64,000 nucleotides of DNA from Heterobilharzia americana. Its lineage: Eukaryota > Platyhelminthes > Trematoda > Strigeidida > Schistosomatidae. Location of the stretch: assembly GCA_944470555.2 (NCBI GenBank), contig OX104134.1:71666678-71730677 (forward strand), in the 5' to 3' direction. Shown here piece by piece: positions 56,601-64,000 of the stretch; position 1 is the stretch's first letter, and each line of letters starts with the position of its first letter. A program made the position numbers and the translations under genes. Below the pieces are notes generated by a model that ran no database searches, was not told the origin of the DNA, and saw only the letters and a program-made list of their open reading frames with translations.

Positions 56601-59360
56601 TAGGAAGGTTATTTATACTTAAAAGGATCCAATGGATAGTTTCGTACTACTTTTCTTAAATCATAACCACCTCTCAGTTAACCGTTGGTCATGTTATCAA
56701 GATATAGTTTGATGTCTGCGTTTACGTACCTCAGTCGTGACGTCGCTGACTACACCATTTGGTGATACTGAGTTAAATATCTGAGGGAGCTCTAGTTCTC
56801 CCTAGTTTGCAGATACATCTCTCTGACAAGTGTCAGCAAGCATTAAACCTAGGTAGAAGAAGTCTTCAAACTGATTATTTTCAATCCTCTTAATGCCAAT
56901 CCAAACGAATCTTAATGGTGAGTGCTTTTAGGCTGGAAATCACATTACAGACCTGACCAATTGGATTCGGTCACCAGTTTGAGACAGATATAATAACTTC
57001 TGTTGCTGTTTTGTAACCAACCAATGTAAGATGAATTTTTATCGATAACCTCCTTCATGAATGTGCAATATATTTTTCATGGATTGGTTGCCTAGATTTT
57101 TCAGTTGGAATCTAAATAAAGCAGTTACAGGCCAAAGGTGTTAATGAAGTTCATGCTACGTAACACTGTCAGTCGAAATTCAAGCAAAATGAATGGGAAA
57201 TATCAGACAGAACCTAGGTGGATGATTTCGGACTCAGCATAACTGGGTATGAAGTTAAAATTCACCGAAAACGGTCATTTAACCACCCTTTTACCATCTG
57301 ATGTTCTTCTAGCCAAGTAAGCTGTGACCAACTGTGTTTCTTTCTTCTAAAACCAATTCAAGTGAACCATGTACTTTATTAGCATTACTGCTACTTAGAA
57401 GATGATACCCTAAAACTAATCTTCGTCTTTGCAGACAGTGTATCATCGAGTCAACTTAATATCAGTGAACCTCGTATTTGGTCTACCTGGATTTAGTGAT
57501 TAGAGAAACAGATTCATAAGAAACTGTACTGGCTGAACCACATTATTCAGAAATTATCTCTATTTACAGGTAAAAATAATACTTAAATTGTTTTGCTGAA
57601 AAAATTACTTCCTGCATATATGTCATTTAGTGATGATGTTGAGTCTTCAGATGGAAAGTAATGAAGTGAAGCCAAAATACTATTCCAGGGGATTTTAATG
57701 GTTTACCTGAAGTTGATGGATTCAAGAAAGTTGAAAATACAATCATTTTAAAAGAAAAATGATGAAGTAATTCGTGTACATCATTTGAAAAATAAATAAT
57801 ATGCGTTTTTGGAAAAATCCACTTCTTAAAGAAAGAATTCTGTGATTGATATAGACTTCCGAGAATGAGAGTAGTTTTTAAAACTTCCTACTCAACTCGG
57901 AAACACTTGATATATTGTTCAGGGATTTAGAAACCTTACCGGAGGTTTCACTACAGACATCAGTCAAAGGAAAACGAAAAGCTAGATCGAAACAAGTATA
58001 GGATACAGATCAGTACTGAGGTAACAGCAAAAGACCTAGTGCTGTTGTGCAATCATTGAAAAACTGGAAATGCTCGGAAAGAAGATAAAGTGAGAGCGTA
58101 AATTTTCCTCCTAGTATTTTTTACTGAGTCATAACAGTACTCCGAAGATACCTGTGAAGATGTGGTCTAAGCACTTTAATGCCAACCAGTGATGAATAGG
58201 TTTACACACTTGACTAACTTGAGTCTCTACCACTCGATCGTTGTACCATAATTCCTCACAGATTAGATATTACTTATAGCCTAATAATTAAATCTTCGCT
58301 TGGTTACTACCATGTATTTATACCAGTACATAGTGTATAATTCTGTCATTTAAGTTAGAAAGGTAACCAACCCCAAAAGATAATATAAATAGGACTATCA
58401 ATTATCAGGATGCATTGTTAAAGGAAAATTACGACAAAGTTTATCTCTGAGTAATTACCAGTGTGTTTGAGACATACCGTTTGAATCTGATTAAATTATC
58501 AACGCTACGGTGATTTAAGTCGTACAGTTCCTCTAGTTTGAAAAGTGAATTAAGTAAGAAAGACAGTTTCATGTTTTCTAGTTCTGAGTGATGACAGAAT
58601 TCTATCGACCATTACGCAGTGTGGCCACCAAGCTGGAGGCCAACCATCACTGTCCATTTTGATAGATTTTAGTTGGTTGGAGTGCTGATATCGGCTAGAT
58701 AGACAATGGAACCTTCACGATTAAGCCACTCAGCCCAAAGAACTGGACACAACTAAGATCCCTCATCTGAGCTACAAATATTTTCTACCGTTTCAAAGTC
58801 GTACGAGCGTAACATGCTTCGTAATGCTTCAGAAGGCGAGAACTTCTTCAAAGGTGAGTTTTAAGACTGTTCATGATTTAAATATTTACACAGTGATTGA
58901 ATAAATGTTTCAGTGAAGACACTGAGAGTTGAAGTTGGAAAAAACGACATTCTAGAATTACTGAAAAATATCTTCACGCATTGTGTAATTGCAGTATTGA
59001 TCACCCATCTCAATCAATGCACCTTATTATCAAATCCATATTAATGTGTGCCTTATATTTTTTTGTTCGGCAATCAGTTAAAGCCAATTCCTGTAGTAAA
59101 CCAACTGATATTTTTCAACAATCGTTCATTACATTTTTTAACAATATATAAATTATATCATATTGCTTCATAGCATGGGAATTAGGATCACAGTTATGAA
59201 CAATAAAACAAACTGAAATTTATCACAAGAAAATATAAATTATTTTACTGAAAGAACTGGCTTTTGCGTTCACCTATTAATGGAAAATTTTTCACGGCGC
59301 TCGGGGTGGATTCGGCAAGTAGAAGTAATAAAACGAAAAATGCCACAAATATATTCATAC
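53675..59360 (-). CDS. Nicotinic acetylcholine receptor (Cys-loop) subunit, C-terminal exons
   Basis: Three minus-strand exons, each with GT-AG borders and matching phases: 59,360-59,274, 55,358-55,240 and 54,376-53,675. The first gives the second half of TM2 and the TM2-TM3 loop (MNIFVAFFVLLLLLAESTPS, then AVKNFPLI|G, the 'VPLIGKYL' position). The second gives TM3 (VFYCLNMIMITLSTFLATMV) followed by IHLYFRGD and PVPILLRR. The third gives IVIEGIGRLTLVRQ, an intracellular loop of about 140 residues, the amphipathic helix (VRELKKYVKIIVNRQKEVAR) and TM4 (AMEWRTLAIVLDRLFFFIYI, then TTIVIAAV), ending RDSEE. These subunits form pentameric acetylcholine-gated channels. The ligand-binding domain, TM1 and the start of TM2 are upstream and were not found, so neither alpha type nor cation/anion selectivity can be told. 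Confidence 0.9.
54377..55239 (-). other. Last intron of the receptor gene
   Basis: Minus-strand donor CGA|GTAAGC and acceptor TTCTTCTTCCAG, phase 0. AT-rich, without recognisable repeats or coding sequence. Confidence 0.75.
55690..55800 (+). repeat. Diverged member of the tRNA-derived SINE family
   Basis: It shares the body seen at 36,890-37,012: TCATGGGTATATACTGCTGAGAAGCCCTAAAGTATGG, quoted here as GGGTATATACTGCTGAGAAG, then AGTAGTTCTC and CTGATATCAGTC near the end. The tRNA-like head is not clear in this copy. Confidence 0.55.
56190..56345 (-). ncRNA. Hammerhead ribozyme SINE (Sm-alpha type), core mutated
   Basis: On the minus strand a B-box-like GGATTCGAGTCTAAG is followed by CCATGACCCATTTGAACACA and then the ribozyme: ATCCAG (stem I), CCGACGAG (core), TCC-TAAACT-GGA (stem II), CGAAA (core), TGCGC, AUC at the expected cleavage position, then ATGGATTCCACTGG closing stem I. 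The layout equals the known schistosome satellite hammerhead. The conserved CUGANGA reads CCGACGA, a U-to-C change in the catalytic core, so self-cleavage is probably weak or lost. Confidence 0.85.
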
Positions 59361-62300
59361 CTGTCAAAAAAAAGTGAAATTTAAAAATATTTCAGGTGAA
59401 TGAGTAGGAATTGGTTGAAACATTTTCTAGTCAATTATTTGTGTGCATGTCTGAAACAGTTTAGTGCAGATTTGTAAAATCTATAAGTTGATCTTATGTA
59501 TCAATCATCAAGTAAAAATGATTTTCTGGATCCACATTAATTGCATACTTAGAGTTAATCGAAATAATTACAAAGTTTATGATTCGACTATTTAGATACT
59601 TTATCAAACAAACTTATAGATAATAACTCCAAATATAGATTGACAATTAGTGAATAAAACTTTGTTGCGGTGATCTGAGAAATTGCAGACATGCTTTCTC
59701 CATTCTATGGTACATCATTCTAGCTGATATTGATGTTTCTTATAATACTGTAAACTGATTCTCTTCTGATTCAATTGTTGACCGAATCTTACAAAGGTAG
59801 TTCTTATCGACTGATTCCTATCCGCCAGTTTCTTTTCTTGAAACTATTAAGTATATATAACTCGCGAATTCATTTCAGTATTCTGATGTAAGTACCACTG
59901 ACCTGTCTTCATAACTATTTCCAAAGTAAGTTTTTATGAGACTTCTATAAATATAATGTATGATCTTATTATTATTATTTTGTTTATTTCTTAATATATG
60001 ACTTAAATATGTATATTGTAGTACTTCAGTAAAATTATATGAGAGATTTTCATTTTTCATTCAATAATGTAGATATAACTGGTCTAGACTTTCATATAGG
60101 TCTTGCTCAGCATCTTAAATAGTTGAACTGCTAGAAGTTTATCTGAAGATCCAAATAACTGTAACGTGAACTTCTATAGGATATCCCTTTTTTCTTCAAT
60201 TAAAACGCTAAAAATATAACACATACCGAACTCTAGAGACACTAAATTTATTTTAAATTCAAGGTAGTTCATAGTTTTTATGTGATAATTACAGATAACT
60301 TTGTGTTCTTTGGATGTCTGAGGGCAGATGCTGAGATCAGTACTAGTGTACTTAACTGCTTAATTAGATTCAAAATATAAGTGAGGACACTGAATTCAGT
60401 GAAGTCTCAGAATCTAATGAAGGAATGAACCAACTACAAAAGCTTGGGACAGCATTTCAAATTCAATAAAGATAAAGTAGAAGTAGTATTTTTCCGATTC
60501 AAATTAAACATAATTCGAAGATTTAGGAATGAAAAAATTTTTTGGAGCTCATTATCGTTTTTTTACTTAATAATACTTTTGTAACAACAATTATTTTGAT
60601 AACATGGTTTTGGTTATGCTAAGTTTCTTGTAGCGGATTGTAATTTTTAATATTTACATTGATAGTACACTGATGAAATGAACTGAAAGTCTGAAACATC
60701 TTTTAGTTTCCCAAAATAATGAAAGCCTTTTCATATACCTGTGAATTTAGTTCTGCTGAAATATTATACATGCTAGAGAAATGATAATCACTTTCAGTTT
60801 AATACACTGATAAGTGAAGTTTAGATTTGAGTGAAACGAAATATTGGAAAATGATTTAGAAATTGGAATCTGATAATCAAGTAAACACAGGAAAGGCTAA
60901 GTAATTGAGCTAAAACAGACGACTAATAAAAAGAAATCTTGGCAGTTAATTTTAGCGGCTTCCTTTGTAGTTGGATGTTAACTTCTCTTGTATTACCACT
61001 GAGTATTATGGGTTCACATCTATCAAGGTGCATGTTTCTCTTGAACGTTGCAGATTTGTCTTCTTGGCGGGTGTTAACAACTGTAAAAGCTAGATCGGCA
61101 GCTCCCTATTATAAAATCTCAACTTGAAGCAATTATCCTGTTAGTCATGATTGCAAAAGTTATGCCATGGCCATCATGTAAAAATACTAGATGGTCAGTA
61201 GGGAAGATGAAAATGAATTCTTACTTGGCAAGACAATCACAGAAGTTAAGCCTAAGAAAAACTACTTGGAAAAGACAGACTAAATGAGTATATGATTGAA
61301 AGATTATATCAATGACAAGTTATCACATTAATGTGTATCACAAAATACTGCAAAAAGAAAATTACTTTCCCAATGACGTCAAAGTTTTACTCTGTGCAGT
61401 AGTAATGATACAGTTTTCAGGCTGAAAGTAACAAAAATTTCCGAGGTAATATGAAGACAAGATTAACGTAAACTATTCACCGGAAAGTAATAAACAGGTC
61501 ATACCATATTGTACTCAGCTGATTTAATTCTCTCAATCAAATTCGCACAGTGATTATTAAGGCAAGTTACTAGGTGAGTCAGTATACCGTACTCGGATTT
61601 GGATGGTGTGAAACATTTTACAGTATATTTTTGGGTGTCTCTGATGCGAAATCTGTTTTTAGGGTTTTAAAAATATGTTTTAGTTGAAAGCCAGCATTTG
61701 CTATTCTTTCCCTTTTGATTGTCATTCTAAATTCTGAACAGCTAGGATCTCAAAATCTACCTCATAAAAATTTATTCTTGAATTAGTTATAGTATTTCGA
61801 GCCATGAGTAAAACGTATGGAAGTTCTGAGATGATAATGAGAATGCGAAGATTGAGTTTGAAAATGTAGATACAATTTTCAGATGTAAATTGAAATATTA
61901 AGGTATAGGATAAGAGAGAAGAGTAATAGTGCTTTTTTGGACCATAGGCATGTCTGATGTAGTTGGAGGACTAGAACTATCACGAATTGATGAACTAACA
62001 TTTTGCAATAGACTATGTCACAAACGACGTGTTTACAACACCAGATTCGATAACGCAAGATGTTTAAGGTAACATAAACACTGAGGACTATGAATGCTCA
62101 AAACTCCCTCTCAACTCTTTAAGTACCACTACCCTTGGCCGTCACGACTACAAACAGGAGAATGGCAATTATATGAAGTCTTATTTCAAAGTTAATCGTT
62201 CTCATAAGTGAAGTTCTGTTTATGTGTTCACCGGTCACCTTGAGTTGTTACGATACCTTAAGCAGGATTTGATTCCCCGTTTTATATTAAACCCACTATA

Positions 62301-64000
62301 TAATCAAATACAGAAAGTAAAACAGACTAATTTGAGGAAAACATTTAAGGTCTGCAGAATATACTCTTGGTTTATGGATTGTTCCAGCCAATTTTCAACT
62401 TTTTCAAAGATATGAGAATTAACGTCCAGACTCTTGGACACTTCCTTATATTCATCTGAAGCACTGGACAAGTTCAATGAAACCATGTTGAACGGAATGG
62501 TTGAAGCGATAGTGCAATCTTTTTTGCTGGTTTCTTCTTAAATTAATATCCTACCTTAGGTTGATTCATATAAGGTGGTTATATCTACAGGTCTTCAGGT
62601 GCACACAATAACTGGCTTCTTGCTGTGATTTGTAGTTGTAGTGCGTGATGTTTGAACACCTCATCTAGTTTTTAGAAATAGCTTGGAATTCATAAACTTC
62701 CGACTCAGCAGTTCGACTGATCTGAAGCGGTTTTCAACACATTTCCTTGTTAAGTATTTTAATGGGGATAGTTTCTGAAGGAATATGTTTTCAGTGTCAT
62801 ATTTTACGGTAAACTGCTTACAAATATATAGTGAGACGTAAAATGGTAACCTCACTTTATCAGCTGATAAACAGATATTTATTCCATAAGCAATTTTCAC
62901 CATGAAGCATTGAGCTTTAGTTTCTTTCTATAAGGTGCTAAAAATGTAGTCATAGTAACGCTTGGTGGTCATGCGCTGTACCCATCTTAGATGAGACAAA
63001 CAAAGTGCTGGGTGATCAAATGTCTGTCGATGATCCGAAAACTTCTAATTGAGAACCATGAGCATGTGCATGCAGAAGAAAACCCACCTGAAGGATTAGA
63101 AGCCTAACGGTTATATACCTACCGAGAACTCTAAAGTTCTTGGTGGTGATAAACAAAGAAAATACAGGTGCGAAATGAAAAGTGATTCATAAATCGTCGA
63201 TTTTGTTTCTTTTGAATTAGGGCGATTTGTATTTAATGTTAGACGACAATAGTAAGTCGAAACGAACCCCTGAACCTGGGTTTCATACTTGTTGGTACTC
63301 ATCAGCTGCACATGTCTACAACCATGCGGACAGTGGTTTTACGCAAGTTGTCTAGAGTTGAATCATGCAGTACTGAAGTAATAGGCTTCAATCCCAAGCT
63401 ATTTAGTCCTAAAATTCCTGTAAATTGAATCCCGGCACATAGCACCTAAACACAGGTCCCTGGAATGCCCAGTCACTTGGGTTAATAGTCAAACTGCAAA
63501 ACTGACCAACAGATCCCAGTAATTGTTGAGGAGTAAGGACTAAACAGCCACGTCAGTAACTTACTAGTGACCAGTTCATGTAATTAGTAGCCAAATGCAA
63601 TCGTTCCAAGTACACATTTATAGCCTCATGCCTTAATTATAAACTTCAGTGAAGTGAGTCATCCTGCTCTTTTGTCAACGTTGGTTTGACTTGTCATTTT
63701 TGCTGATCACTGTCTGTCGATACCAGACTGCTCAATAGAAAAAGACAATTTTGGAATTACATCCTTAAAATACCAAACAATCAGCTGATTACTTACGAAC
63801 GACGAACAATATGACGCATGCTGAATAAGTTTCGTTCAAGGTCAGGGTTAGTCATTTTCTTTAAAATCTGAACAGAAATAAACTGTCACTTATATGACAG
63901 ACACAACAGTTTTGGTTTAGGGAATCAAATTAAGATATGGTTAACAGTTTCCCTTACCGCTAAATTAGAGGAGACGAGTAATCAGTGGACCATTGGTTTA
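59361..64000. other. AT-rich upstream intron or flank of the receptor gene
   Basis: The upstream receptor exons (TM1, ligand-binding domain) should lie on the minus strand here or beyond the window, but I could not identify one. A minus-strand frame at about 62,529-62,304 looks protein-like and is discussed as a finding. Other frames (for example 62,903-62,661 and 63,311-63,111, minus) show no known domain. Confidence 0.4.

Larger units (their letters stand above)
55359..59273 (-). other. Receptor intron of 3.9 kb containing SINE sequences
   Basis: Minus-strand donor ATAG|GTGAAC and acceptor TATTTAACTTTAG. It contains a tRNA-SINE-like fragment (about 55,690-55,800) and a hammerhead SINE (56,190-56,345). 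The rest, to 59,273, shows no coding frame I recognise. Confidence 0.7.

Noticed and set aside
62661..62903. Upstream receptor exon candidate (MVKIAYGINI...)
   Set aside because: It superficially resembles a TM2 entry, but no TM1 precedes it and the continuation is not receptor-like.

Overview
This window reads as nuclear DNA of a blood fluke (Schistosoma or a close relative). The evidence is a hammerhead-ribozyme SINE of the Sm-alpha type, many decayed CR1-like and RTE-like LINEs, Penelope-like element (PLE) remnants, AT-rich codon use, and a gene whose first introns are only 32-41 nt long. There is no prokaryotic organisation, and no rRNA or clear functional tRNA gene. I identified families by recognising protein motifs, not by database search.

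Layout. 1-18,990 is a mosaic of broken CR1-like non-LTR retrotransposons on both strands. It includes two copies of a 1.2 kb dispersed repeat and one long intact PHD-finger ORF1. 18,990-22,640 has no recognisable gene. 22,640-28,450 holds a tRNA-like sequence and minus-strand RTE-like copies. 28,788-38,972 is the host-gene core on the plus strand: a small ankyrin-repeat ORF, then SMG1, the PI3K-related kinase of nonsense-mediated mRNA decay. The SMG1 part has HEAT/FAT sequence in four exons and a clear FATC last exon, but I found no kinase domain between them. That gap is filled with tRNA-derived SINEs and the 3' end of an RTE-like element. 39,450-45,250 has PLE (GIY-YIG and RT) and RTE remnants. 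46,540-53,515 is a tail-to-tail pair of RTE-like LINEs meeting at an (AAT)n tract. 53,566-59,360 is the 3' end of a nicotinic acetylcholine receptor subunit gene on the minus strand, in three phase-compatible exons. The rest, to 64,000, is intronic or intergenic AT-rich DNA.

The two host loci are convergent (SMG1 plus, receptor minus), with 14.7 kb of transposon-derived DNA between their stop codons. Four observations matter most: SMG1 appears to lack its catalytic domain here; the ankyrin and SMG1 frames overlap by four bases (ATGA); a one-base frameshift sits at about 33,061 inside otherwise conserved SMG1 sequence; and a tRNA-derived SINE carries what looks like a second, diverged hammerhead core.
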